Origin: Lingula anatina
Lineage: Eukaryota; Brachiopoda; Lingulata; Lingulida; Lingulidae
DNA: 64,000 nucleotides
NCBI RefSeq assembly: GCF_001039355.2
Contig: NW_019775768.1
Span: forward strand, 62,001 to 126,000
Reading direction: 5' to 3'
Shown: one piece after another, positions 19,484 to 32,202 of the stretch
How the letters are laid out: every line of letters begins with the position of its first letter
Position numbering within the stretch: the first letter of the stretch is position 1
Notes under the pieces: generated by a model
Databases searched by the model: none
Told to the model about the DNA's origin: nothing
The model's input: only the letters and a program-made list of their open reading frames with translations
Program-made: the position numbers and the translations under genes

Positions 19484-22400
19484 ATGGCTGCAGTTTTAGC
19501 AACCAAAGTACACGTACATGAATCAGTAGATCACAAAGAAAACGCTCCAACGATGGGGAAAGCAGAGGATCCAGAAAACCAAGGTAAATTTGATGTTGTT
19601 TTTGATTTTTTTCAGCCCATCTTGTCCTAGTTTTAACATGCGTCTCTATCAGCTGTTGTTGCATATTTAATTTGTGAAGGAAATGTCAGCAGAAAACTCT
19701 TTTATTTAACGATAGATTGTTTTCAGAGTTGTTGAGAGATAGTACACATAGGTCCTTCTCAACCTGTCTATAGAAACACTGGTCTCTAATACTTTAACAC
19801 AAAGTCGTTTGTTTTCACCAACCTAGATTCCATTTTCCATGACCCCCTTTCCCTGTTTTTCAAGTATAAGTTTTATTACATTGCTGATTAAATTTGTTGT
19901 TGGCTAAAGTTCGTTATTGTGCATTAAACGATTCACTTAAATGCTAATAGATGAGACATAAAATGATGTCAGTAGGACACAGTATTGATAAAGCCTTTAG
20001 GCACCTTTGACCTGCTACTGTAGTATGTGTTAGTTCCTGAAATTTTTCAGATATTCTTGATATTTTTCAGATATTTCTCAACCAGATAAAGAGTCTGCAT
20101 CAAATGCAAAGGCTATCAATACAGAGGTTTCTGCAGAAAGTGAAACGACCACCACAGCCTCTGATGGTGATGATAACAAGACAGTCGTCTCAGGGGTTGC
20201 ATCTAATGCAGTCCTCGAAGACATCACTGACGCCATGTCTGCGTTAACAGTTGACTCCAAAAATAAGCAAGAAGCTGCTGACATTGCTGCAGACTTACAG
20301 AAACTGTCTATCAAGCCCACCAGAACAGAAAAGGAAAGAGATGCTGCTGATGAGGATGAAGAAGAAGAAGAAAAAGAATCCAATCTGTTTGGGGTAGAGG
20401 ACGACAACACCTCCAAATTACGCATGGGCCTGGCCAGCCGAGGTCCTGGCCAGGAATGGATGAGGGGGACCATTGGCCACATGGGGGGCGTCGACTACGA
20501 GGCCACTTGCTACCATGATGTGTTGGGTGGGAAGAGGCGATATGACGAAAGCCCTATGCCCCCCAAGTTTTACAGAGGACCTGCAGAATCTGAGGATACC
20601 GTGGGTAAGGTCTTGGTTCTGGGATGGCTTTTGTCAGGAAACTGATCTGTTTAGCCCTGTGATTACTGTACCCAGTTTGATCAATGTAAATTCATTTAGT
20701 AATAACTTAAATGTTAAATAAGTATGTTATTGGCAAATTAAGTAACTTACTAGTAAATAAGTATGTTCTTGACAAATGATACAGATTTTAATAATATTCA
20801 AGATTAAGCCTAGACATAACAACTTATGTCATGGTGTGCCAACCATGACCATGTCTATCCATTGCTTACAAAATTAAAATGTCATAATCATGACCATGTC
20901 TATCCAGTGCTTACAAAATAAAAATGATAATGGATGTGATGTGTTAAAATATCAGAATTTAAATTTCCTGGAAAATAATGTTTTGAAAGTCATAAATTTT
21001 GACTAGAATTTCATACATTTGAAATTATTTCAAAAATGCCTGGTATAGAGCTGACATGCACAGAAAATGTTAATTGCTGAGGAATATTTTCTTATCGGAA
21101 GCTAACACTGATAATACAGCTGCTGTGCATAATATAAAATTGAAAGTTTGCCAACAGGCGTGGTCTGTGAATTGAGATTGCACAGTGGTTTCCCTCTAGA
21201 TCTTATCAGTACAAAATAACAGTCTATTAACCTTTATAAGATAGTAAAAAAAAATGGTTTCATCTTCAACACTGATGTCTCTTTTTCCCCCCTCTTTCTT
21301 CTTTGTATCAGATAGTTTCATCTTGATTATAATAAACATCTTGAAGGAAGTTTAATTGAGTGGAAAATCTGTTGAAAGGGGAAGATTTGAGAATATAAGG
21401 AACAATGAATATAGAAAAGGAAGTATGACAGTTTAAAAAACAAGAACCAGAAGGAATCTAAACGTGCATCCTGTCTTTAGCACTGTTAAATTTATCATTA
21501 TTTATTTATTTATTTATCTTTCAACCATTTATTTCTTGTTAACCTCTATGGGCACTTTATCACTAAGTTTTTCTTCTTCCCTTTAAAGGTCGACAGACAA
21601 CCAACTGGTCCGGTCTTAACAACCTCAATAAAGATGACCCAACCGCTGTGGAAAATAAACCTCTCAATATAGATGTCACCTACAACCAACGCGGATTCAG
21701 TGGCGGTCACTGCTTGGTACAGACATCGGACAACTGGTCCAATAATTCCACGCTGAATACTTTTACAGTGCCAGGATCTGAAACTACGGAGCCATTCTTC
21801 GACATAGATGAGTTGCTGGGTATTGTTACTGATGATGAGTACAGCCAAAAACAACAAGAGGAACAGTTGTACCAGAAGTTGTCTTATCAGATAGCCAGCG
21901 CCAAGGCCAATGCAAGTGCTAACGCTCATGCCAAGATGCTGTCAGAGCAGCGACAGCAGCACATGCGAAGAGCAATAAATCAACGCCAGCATCTGGACTC
22001 CACCGGTCAGTCTCCAGTTCCTTCCCCCGAATATCCCAACCAGAATGAGAGCCCCCCTCCAGCTAACCAGTATCACGGATATTATGGAAATAATGCCAAT
22101 GTTGTTGCAAAACAACAAGGGTACAAAGCCTCAAGCATGTCACAGATGTCTATGACCTCAACCTCCACTCAACAAGGTCAAGGCCAGACCCAGTACATGT
22201 TTCAGGCACGTCAAACATACCAGCAGTTGCCTCCGTATCCAAAAGGAGGCATGGGGGTACAGGGGATGACGGCCCTCCCATCATATCAGCAGTCACAGGT
22301 TCCTCCACAGAAACAGCACCAGGCACCTGGGTATACATCCCATGGCAGTCCTGCCACCGCTGGCTCCAGCTCCCCTGCCCGGCCAGCCAGCACAAGCGTC

Positions 22401-25400
22401 CCTTCTCCACCGATGTCACACATGTCGCAGGGGGTGCCGTCCCCGTGCTCCGTGTACAGCATGTCTCACTCCTCTCAGGGTGTCCCCTCCCCTGCAGAGT
22501 CCGCCTACAGTATGTCCTCTCAGGGTATTCCCTCCCCTGGGTCAGGGTACAATGTGGGTTCACCACAGGCCATCTCCAGTGTGCGCCAGTCCTCAGTATC
22601 CAACACCAGCACTGGGGTTCCCTCACCCTACTCGCAGGGGGCACCCTCCCCACAGGCCAGTGTCAGCAGCCTCCCCTCGGAGGACAGCCAGTACGTGTTC
22701 TCTCCAGACGACTTGGAACACCTCTCCGATGTCATATCCGTCATTGAGAAAGATTCCATGGATATCAGGAAGCAGAGTTCGTCTGGAGCGTGTCAGGGTC
22801 CTTACTCGCCACCCCAGCAGTGAGTATGATTCTGAGTTGTCCCATTATTTTTGCTTTTGTCAATATGGAAAGAACTCAACAGTTATTAAAAAAGTGAAGA
22901 AAAACAAATATAACTTGTATAAAATTTGGGCATCACTGACAGCAATTTTTGTGGAATGACCTGTGTGTTTTGGCACTGAGTATATTTAGCTTGCATTTGT
23001 ATGACACGCAAGGTTAAGATTTATGTGGCTTTATAAAATATTTGAGTGCTTTTGTTGCTGAAAAAAAAATAATAAAAGTATTAATTCAAAGTACTCAAGT
23101 AGTTGAAGATAATTAGAGGTTTCCTTATTAACTTGAGCTCCATGTTGTGTCTTCAGAAGACTGGTATAAACAAGAAAGTGGGGTATAAAGTTAAGTCACT
23201 TGTAGAATTGCATTGTCCTAAAAAGCACTAGTATTCTGGGTATTGTAGATGCCTAATTAATGAATGAATTTATTTAATAAGCTTTATTTTGCTACTGTGT
23301 TGCCTGTAAATTTGACAATTGTGCTGCCTTCCTTTGCTATAGTGTTGGGTCCCCAGCAAGTGTTCAGGGTCTCGTTCAACCCAACATCACTGCAGCTTCA
23401 GCCCCAATGATGTCAGCCAATCCAGCCTTGACAACAAGCTCTGTCCCTATGGTAACCACAGCTGTTCCCGTGTCAACCACTTCTAACCCGGCAACCATAA
23501 TCATCATTGCCCCACAGGTGCAGCAACAACAAGGTAAGGAGGCTTTTTCAGCAAAAAATAATAATAATAATAGTAAAAATAGTTATAATGAATAAATAAA
23601 TAAAAGGGAAACATTACAAAGAAAAATAATAATAGCAATAATAATAATAATACTTTTAGCCATTCACAGTAGTAACTTGTTGAATAGTTATTAAAATCCT
23701 GCAAAGTGTGTTGAAACTATATTATAGCAAAAATTATTTTCCTCAAAATTAAAACAATTTTCCATTGCCTTAAAGGTACATCCTACTCAAAACCATGGGA
23801 AAATTTCAAAATATTATCTAAATTCCTGTTTTCGAGTTCTAATTTCCAAATTTTAACTGTCATCATGATTGAAAATCGCCATACTCTATCTCCAATACAA
23901 GAATGACGAAATTAAGGTTTATGTTTATTTTTGTGAATGGATTTGATCAAGGGACAAAATTTTAAGATTTCCAGGAGAGAATTAATTTCTCGCTGTTACA
24001 GTAGTAAGATAAATGGGTATTATGTGCTTTAAAAAGAAACTGTAGTTTGATATTGCTGCACAGATTGCCTCTTTGGAGAATGCCCTTCACTTTTCTTCAC
24101 TTAAGATACAAAATATAAGATCACAGAGAAAATAATAAAAATGGAAAAGAAAAGGAAATTATAAACTAGTGGTATCTAACAGTCAATAATTAAATATACA
24201 ACTTCCTTGTTAAAAGATAAAAGTGTTTAAATGAGGATACTAGTAGGCACTCCAGATTTAGAAGCTAGGATGGTGCACTTCTTTAAATTTATTAATTTCA
24301 ACTGATTATTAGTAGCAGATATGCTTGGCCAACCTTATAGACATCAAAATTTCAAATTTATAATTGGTTAAATTACCATTCTTGTAGAAAAGGCACAAAA
24401 TAAATAGTTTAAGATAAATATTTGAAATACAATATCTACTTAACATAAAACCCCAATTTGTTTATCAGTAGCAGGAGGGAAACAAACAAGCCACAAGTTT
24501 CACTCTGCCCACGCATTTTTCACTTCCTTATCTTAAAATAACTGCTCAGTGATTGGTGGTGACTAACTGGGCCATCTCAGGACGCAGCTTCCTTGGGATT
24601 CAATTAAAAGAGAATTGAGAAACCATGATCCTTTGCATTAAATAAAAGAAACTGTCCCACGAAAATAACTAGGATATAATTAGGGACTCTGAATCACAGC
24701 AAGAATTTTGATTGCTGGTTTTAGGAACACATGAAACCATACCTGGGGTTGACAGGACAGAGTTGTCACCTACCATTTAAACAGTTTTTACAAAGAGGGT
24801 AGTTGTTAGTATTTTAAGCAGACAAGGACTTTTAATGGATAATTTTATCATATATCAGGGTAATTGTTGCTGGCATTGCAAGGCTAGGATAAGAAAAAAA
24901 TGGATAGATATTCAGTGCTATTTGTAGCCATTCATAAATGTTTAAAGAGAACTGAAATGTCTCTTTTGGACTTAAATTTTCTTCTGAAATTTAATCTATG
25001 TTATTAACATATTCAAAAGTGAAAAATTGTGTTTCACATTTTTCATTTGAATTATTTATAACATTTTCTGCTGTGTATATATATCAGTTTTGGCTGTTAT
25101 GTTCATTTTTCTCTTTTAAATGAGAAGAATTTGTGTTTTGAAGGTTTTCAAAAGTGAAAAACTTCTTGTGATTCAAATATTAATCATGTGGAATTCTAAC
25201 TTTTTGTATTAGGTAAGGCTCATAAATTTTCTTTATTTTCTTGTTTAAATGAACTTATAAATTGGTCATTAATGTGGCGTATTCAACATTATATTCCAGG
25301 CGGTAAGAAGCTCCCTAAATTAGCCCCCAAGCCGGCGTCCCCCCAGAGTGTAGGGGGCAGTGTGAGCGGCAGCCCAGCACAGGGGCAGATGGGCTGTGGT

Positions 25401-28400
25401 TCCCCTCCCTCCACAATGTCTGCAGTCAAGCCTGCTGTGGCTACCACTACTGTAAGTAGAACCTTCTTTGATTCATAAACGTGTAAGACTGCCACGCATC
25501 AACGTGTAAGACTGACACGTGACAACAGTGATAATAAGTTAAGTTCAGTATTTTTCAAAAACATCGGAAGTTCATTCCATTGCACTTGAGATTCCAGAAA
25601 TGTTTTGTTTGATTTTCATGCATTTATCCCTTGATTTACCAGTTCTTGGTAGTTTATGTGATTCTTTCAATGGTAGTTAACAACTTTGTAGGAAGGGAAC
25701 ATAAAATAATTGATACCGAGAAATATGCTGGATATGATATTTCCAAGGTTACAGTCTAGTCAGTAATATGGTCATGGCCTTAGTCCTAGGCAAAAAAAAA
25801 TTTACAAAATATGTTTTAATTAAAAAAAAACATTAACTTACATTTTTTAACCAAAATCCCAATGTATTTTTTTATGTAAGATAAATTAACATACAGTCAA
25901 ATCACATTGCTGTGAATAAAAACTGGTCGTGTGAAAGACTTGAGTCCATTTACCTCTGATTCTATGGTGAAATTTTTCCTCCATGTTCCAGGCTGGATCT
26001 TTCAAACCATCTCAGCAAGATGGCGTATTCAAGGTGCCGCCCGTACCAGGGTGCTCCAAGCAGCCCCCACCACGTTTAAATATTGGTGAGTTTCACAGTT
26101 ATCAGTTGCCACAGTTTGTGATTTGTAAAGTGAAGTTTGGAAAATTGAACAATGTTATTGAACTAATGATGCGTGAAAAGGGACTTCACCAACACTTAAA
26201 CTGTTAGTCAAATCAAATCAAATCAACCCTATTTTGTTTAGCCAATTTAAATCGGTTTAAGCATTTGTCTAAATTGGCGAGTGTTCAGAATCTATTGAAA
26301 CCTTAGCAGAGAAGTTAAGAATTTAAATGTAGTATCAGATATCATACGTGAGAAGTTAACTTGGCTGGTGCCAGAAAGAGACCTTAAGTTTAAAATTTAG
26401 TGAAAACTTAGTGGAGATATTAGGAACTTAAGTGCAGTATCAGATTTTGTGAATTACACAGTAAGTTTACTTCACCAGGTGCCCCCACCCCTGTGACGCA
26501 GTTTGGGTCCAGCCTGCCCCCCACCCCCACCACCCCTGGAGGAACCCCCCAGAAACTGTTGATCGCAAGGAGATGCGTGGCCAACATGAAAAGTGCAGAA
26601 ATCACAGCTCAAGATGAGGACGGAGACACGTGAGTGAAATTTTTTATACTTGTAATAATAAAAAAGTTGCATTTTTCTATTATAGTGGTGACTATTTCAT
26701 GCCACTTTTCTGCTGGCTTGAAAGGTATTAAATTTGTGGATCTATACAAACTACATTTTATTTTGCATTACTCTGTGACATCAATTTAAGTTATTTTGCT
26801 TGTGCCTTAGGATTGTTACTTGTAAAATTTTCGGAAGGTAAGATTTGACTATTTTATATGACTAAAAGAAAAACTAGAGATGGATCTTTTACCAAGGCAA
26901 TTAAAGTCGTTAGGTTTCTTACATTGTTTTTCAAAGTATGAATCTCTGTTCCAGATATTTGCACATAGCTGTGTGCCAGAAGGACCCCCATCTCGTTAAG
27001 GCCCTGCTGGAGAGAATAACCAGAGAAGATACCCTACAAGTAGTAATGAACATGAAGAACAAAATGGATCAGACTGCATTGTACCTGGCAACGGTAACTA
27101 GGCAACCACAAGTTGTGGAGATGCTGCTCAGTCAGGGCGCTGATCCTAATTTGCAGGCGCGCATCGTGACTAATGGTACGAAGTCCCTGGAGAGCAGAGG
27201 TCCGCTACATGTGGCCGCCGGGTGCGGAGATTTGGCCACCATTCAGATACTACTGCGCAACCAGTGGCTTAATTTGGACGCTAAAAACTCTGAAGGTAGG
27301 GATTAAGATACTTAATAAGGTTATGCTGTGACATTTTAATAATTGGGTTTGAAATATGTTCCAATAAATGTAATTAGTATTCAATAGGCTGTACAAGTTA
27401 TCACAATGGCTTGTCAGTTATGTTCTGCATATCATAGCTAGCCAGTATGTATCCATCCAGTAAATTTATTTTTACCTGAAATTTGATGAATAGTGCAAAT
27501 TTATTTTTACCTGAAATTTGATGAATAGTGCAATTTGGGTAAATTTGAAAATCACTGTGCTTTTCATGACAACATGTTTCTACAATAACATTTTGAACAG
27601 GTGTTTTCATTTAAAAAAAAATCAGTTTCCAAGTCAAAGTGATGATCAAGGTTGTGGGTAGTGGCTAAAAATTCTCGGAGAAGGCTTTAGATTTTAGTTT
27701 TAATAGTTTGCAATTAATTATTTGAGTTTCTGTTCTTCTTTAGGTTTAACTGCTCTCCACTGTGCAGCAGCGGGACATAAGAAGATTGACCCCGAGACCC
27801 GACAGGAAATTGATAGCATTGACATTATCACATGCTTGATAAATAGGGGAGCAAAGATGGATGTTGTGGTAAGCAAAAGAACAGTCATAATAATAATAAG
27901 AAGAAGACGAAAAATGCATTTGACAACACAAGACAGATCTATTTAAATTTGAGGCATTTGACCAACATGATCATTGATAAGCAGTTTTAAAAATGTGCAA
28001 TTTTTGTGATATATTTATATATTGTGAGGACAATACTCCATGTAACTGTTGGAAGAAGAGATAGTTTCATTTATTTACTGAAATTATTCATCAGGAGTAT
28101 AAATATTAAGGGATATTCATGAAAATAAGTTTCATATTTATTTGGAATCCTGCTGATGGTTTTGTCTTTAGTTTGACTGTATATAAGCCCAGTGTTATTT
28201 TCTCTTATAGTAGTAAATCTCGGCTAATGATCGTGTTGTTAATGTCTCTTTAGGATGGAAAGAGCGGGAAGACCCCTCTGCACTATGCCATCGAGTCGAA
28301 AGACGTCGACCTGGTGAAAAAGATGTTAGAGATAAAAGGCAGTGATCAGATCCTTAAAATCAAAGCCTTTGATGAGAACACATGTTTACACATAGCAGCA

Positions 28401-29567
28401 GGTGAGGTCATAAATCATCTCACTTAATCAATGAAATGAGACAAAAACTTTTCAGCTATGTGAAGAAAACCATTTTGCAGCAGTATAATTGTGATCATTC
28501 TATACCTTTAAAGATTTACTATTTGAAAGATGGTAAAATGGAGTTCAAATTGAATGGTAGCAGATATAGCAGCAAACCAACTGAACATTTTTTCACAATT
28601 GGACAGACATTTTACTTAAGCCATTGGAAGAAATCATTACATTTTTAGAAAAAGCAGTTGGTTTTGTACATAGACATCATTTCAAGACCAGCTTCAGTTT
28701 TTATTTAATTTAGATTTTACCTTTAAGTCTTTTATTTGGCTAGGTATCTTTGCCTTATAATTATGGTATTTGCTAAATGTGAATCTAAAAATGGCAGTGG
28801 ACTAACTGACATGGTTTCTTCATCTTACAGGTTTGCAGATGCCAGATGTTGACACGCACAAGAGAATGATCCGTCTGCTCATGAACAAGGGTGCTGACCC
28901 CAATGAGAAGAATCACGAGAAGAACAAACCGAAAGACTTGGTGTTTAATCATAACGAGGAGGTGAGGCTTGGATGCTTTCGGATTTCATAGTGTAATAAG
29001 CAGTATTAGCATAAAAATTAAACTTTTTGAGAGTGGAAAGAAAATTGAAAAAAGAAAAAACAAATAAAAAGAATGAAATCAAGTAAGTTAATTGATCAGT
29101 AAATGGTTAAAAAAAATGGGGAAATATTTTGCGCAGTCTTACTTCATGAAGACAGCAACTTGTTATCATAGGATTGTTTACTTTAAGCTCACTGTTAAAT
29201 ACTCCCAATAAATTAAGCAAAGGAATAACAAGGTTTTAACAGTTGATAGAACATCCCTCAAGTATGCACGTGCCTACACAAATATCAACATCTCTTTAAT
29301 TTTCTGTTTGTTTCACAGATCGTAAATATTCTCAGTGGGAAGCCAACCGCACGGCGAATGGACCCCGCTTCGCAGTCTTATGAAATGCCCCAGTCAGTGT
29401 ACAGTGGAGGTATGCAGGCCCCTCCTCCCCCTACGTACTACAGCTGTAATGTCGTTGCTGCAGACACTCTCGGCATGAACATCACGCCAGGCATGCAACA
29501 GCAGCACATGATGCACCCTGCGATGCAGCATTACGGTCAACACTTGGAGCAGCAGCACTTTGCATAA
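19484..29567 (+). CDS. NFKBIZ: Nuclear I-kappa-B zeta-like protein, complete, 12 exons
   Basis: Exons: 19484-19583, 20071-20604, 21589-22819, 23343-23533, 25300-25451, 25992-26085, 26503-26629, 26955-27295, 27744-27868, 28254-28401, 28831-28961, 29319-29567. They sum to 1140 codons plus stop with consistent phases. Residues 1-800 are low-complexity: acidic and Ser-rich early, then Gln/Ser/Pro-rich with repeated SQGVPSP-type motifs (exon 3), as in a transactivation region. Residues about 803-1070 form ankyrin repeats starting at AQDEDGDTYLHIAV, with GLTALHCAAAGHKK, KSGKTPLHYAIE and MNKGADPNEKN; order and spacing match vertebrate NFKBIZ closely. Such proteins bind NF-kappa-B in the nucleus and modulate inflammatory gene transcription. 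The last exon adds a Met/Gln/His-rich tail. The exon 7 acceptor is set by phase: 26480 has the stronger look but breaks the frame. Confidence 0.92.
20845..20930 (+). repeat. Two-copy tandem repeat, about 45 bp
   Basis: 'catgaccatgtctatcca' followed by '.tgcttacaaaa' occurs twice in NFKBIZ intron 2, with one small indel. Confidence 0.85.
23540..25290. other. NFKBIZ intron 4, no gene seen
   Basis: AT-rich with (AAT)n-like tracts near 23558-23655. No exon or transposon end recognised. Confidence 0.5.
26238..26286 (-). repeat. Fragment of MITE family G
   Basis: The reverse complement reads 'aacactcgccaatttagaca' and onward, matching the left inner part of the element at 7842-8022. Lies in NFKBIZ intron 6. 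Confidence 0.6.
27461..27533 (+). repeat. Two-copy tandem repeat, about 36 bp
   Basis: 'aaatttatttttacctgaaa' plus 'tttgatgaatagtgc' is repeated exactly in NFKBIZ intron 8. Confidence 0.9.
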
Positions 29568-31791
29568 TTTGATTTAGAAAAAGGGCTATCAAAGCCAATG
29601 ACTTGGATCATATATATAAACTGTATTTTTTGTGAGATATTTGTTTTTGTTTTGCCACAGTTACTGCTATGGTATTGGTAGGATGCATACTGTGTAATTC
29701 TGTGCTTGTGTACTTAGAGAAGTGCCCAAGTTATTTTCGAAAAAATGTTCATGTGCTCTGTTTTGGTGAATTTGAGACGTTTGTATATTTTTTCCTAAAA
29801 TTATACACCTATGCTTTGTTATAACTGACTGAAGAGGTCCTGCAGATTTAATTGTTTGTAAATAAATTGCAAATTTTAAAAATGGTACTTAGCATTTATA
29901 TAACCAAATATTATGATACTTGTTATGATCATGTATATAGGTATGTAGTGTTCTCTTTGCCAAGTGTCAGATATGGAATATATGCCATTAAGTTTTATTG
30001 TTTAACACAAACCTGTATATAAAGTTTTTTTGCTTTCAATGGCAATATTTATCAGTTGACTGCATTTCTTTCTGTAGTGTAATAATATTTGTTTTCCTTA
30101 AAAGAAACAATCTTTTGTATTATACCATTAGTACACTACATATCCTACATATAAATTGTTTAGTGAAAAAAAAAATTTTTTTTTTTCAGTTTTGCCTAGA
30201 TAAATAAAATAATGAGGTCTAAAGAAAGCTGTTTGGGTGTGTGAACACGCTTGATAGGTTCATGCATGATTTGTACATAAATGCACTAGTTTGAGGCTAT
30301 CTTTATATATCAGAATATTATCTTTATAAATATGGACATTGAAGCAAATGTGCACTATTTACCATTTTGTGTTTATTCTGATAGTTATATTTGAGCTGAG
30401 ATTTTCCTGCCAACATTTACTCTCTTTTTGTAAAGTTTGTTGTCAGTGCAACAGTAAGCAGTTTTTTGCCAGAAGATACATTATTTAGCATTTTAAATAA
30501 ACAGATATATCATTTGATTTTTAGTTATCAGAAAGCTGTTTATTGTTTAGCACATTAAATGTCTTTATTGTTTTACGCGTTACGTTGTGTAAAATGTTCA
30601 GTTTTAGGTTAGAAAGTGTATAACAAAGCAGTAACTTGCTGCGTAGTATTTTTATCAAAACTTAGTTAACATTGTGTCGTACTTTGGCATGTATTTGTTC
30701 CTAGATATTGCTATGTTGAAATAACAAATTATACATATGCTTGACGATTTAATGAGTTTTAATGAGTATGGACATAATATTTGATATTAGACACTATTTT
30801 TCAGTAAATGAAGCAATTGTAGTGGGATTTAACTTTCTCCCAAAAACTTTTCATTCATTTTGAGCACGTGTATTTCCAAGTAACAACTTTCCTTAAGTAT
30901 TATTGTACCAGTTCTGGAATTCCTGACTGAATAATAATACATAAAATTTTGAAATGAACAATAGGTCATTAGGGGTACATTTTCCTTCCTCATGTTCTTA
31001 AATTCCTTCATTACATCACTTTTGTGAATTTGATATTTCAGATATAACCCTGAAGTCACGTGCAACTCAAACATGCAAGCAGTCCCTGAAATAATATCCC
31101 CCCCCCCCCTCCCCCCTTGTTTACAGTACATAGTGTCATGTGCATGTTTCATCCACAAATATTTTGTGCAGGAATTGAAACAAGGCAGTATTTATATACT
31201 TAAGCATGCTCCTTATCTTACTTATAATACAATTTTGTTAGTAGCTCATAAAATAATTCAAATTAAAACAATCTCTTTTGTGAAATAAGTTCATTTCTAG
31301 GTCAGGAAAATTCTGATGTTTTGAATTTAGAAAGCCATTTTTATCAATATGTCTGAACATTTAAAAGCCAAAGTCATTGATACAATATCCTAAAGTGTTC
31401 TTACAATGTAAGGTGGGAAAAGTAGTCCATTTAAGGATATTTTGTACAGAAAAAAGCACAAGACTAGAAGTCTAAATTTATGATTACTTGAATCATTTGA
31501 TAAAACAGACTTAATGCACACTATTTAAGCAACAGTGTTTTGATTATTTTTATGTAAAATCAAAGTTACCCATTGCTTCAAATAACAATTAGCACCAATA
31601 TTACATTTTGGTATGCCTATAATTCAAGATCATGATTTTAACATTGATGGGTATTGCTGACGGTGACTTGTTGCCCATGTTGAATTTATTTTGTATATGC
31701 TGAAAGATATATGTATGAAATTTGATAAATATCTCGCAACATTTCAGGCTTTAGCACTATGACACTGTACTATAAGGACTGTTCAAATAAA
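29568..31791 (+). other. Probable 3' UTR of NFKBIZ with several poly(A) signals
   Basis: No exon on either strand. AATAAA occurs at 29861, 30496 and 31786. The stretch is rich in ATTTA-type pentamers, as in unstable cytokine-response mRNAs. How far the UTR runs is unknown; the first signal gives about 0.3 kb and the last about 2.2 kb. A C-rich tract lies at 31099-31117. Confidence 0.5.
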
Positions 31792-32181
31792 ATTTAGTTT
31801 AACTGTTTTTTGTGTTCCAATTTAGATACTATTCACATATTGGCACGAAATACTGGAATCATGGCTAAATTGCCTTTACACAGTAGGACACATACTGTCG
31901 ATGCGGAGTGATATAACGTCGTTTTCTCGCGCCAGGACGTAACGTCGGGCTCAAATTTTGTAAAAAATTAAACTTGGTCGAAAAATTGCTATATACTTTA
32001 AATAAATGCATACTTAGCAAGTCTAATACGATATTATGATTGTGGGGTATGTAGACTTCATATTCATGTAGCATTCTACTGAAATTTTGTCGTTTAGAGT
32101 GAGCTTACGTTCGTCAAAGTCGCACTGAGCGGTAAAATTTAACCTTGGCAACATCGTAACTTTGGCCACTATTCCTCAACT

Positions 32182-32202
32182 AGAGAGTGTGCGGGAAATT
32201 CC
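32182..32202 (+). promoter_or_regulatory. Repeated block with consensus kappa-B site, copy 1
   Basis: GGGAAATTCC at 32193-32202 is a full NF-kappa-B consensus match. The 21-base block around it is repeated exactly and in the same orientation at 35477-35497. Both lie inside the candidate 4-kb element downstream of NFKBIZ. Confidence 0.35.

Noticed and set aside
22150-22959. Long overlapping ORFs (167, 205 and 100 codons) over NFKBIZ exon 3
   Set aside because: Shadows of a Ser/Pro/Gln-rich exon with few stops in other frames; only one frame splices on to the ankyrin exons.
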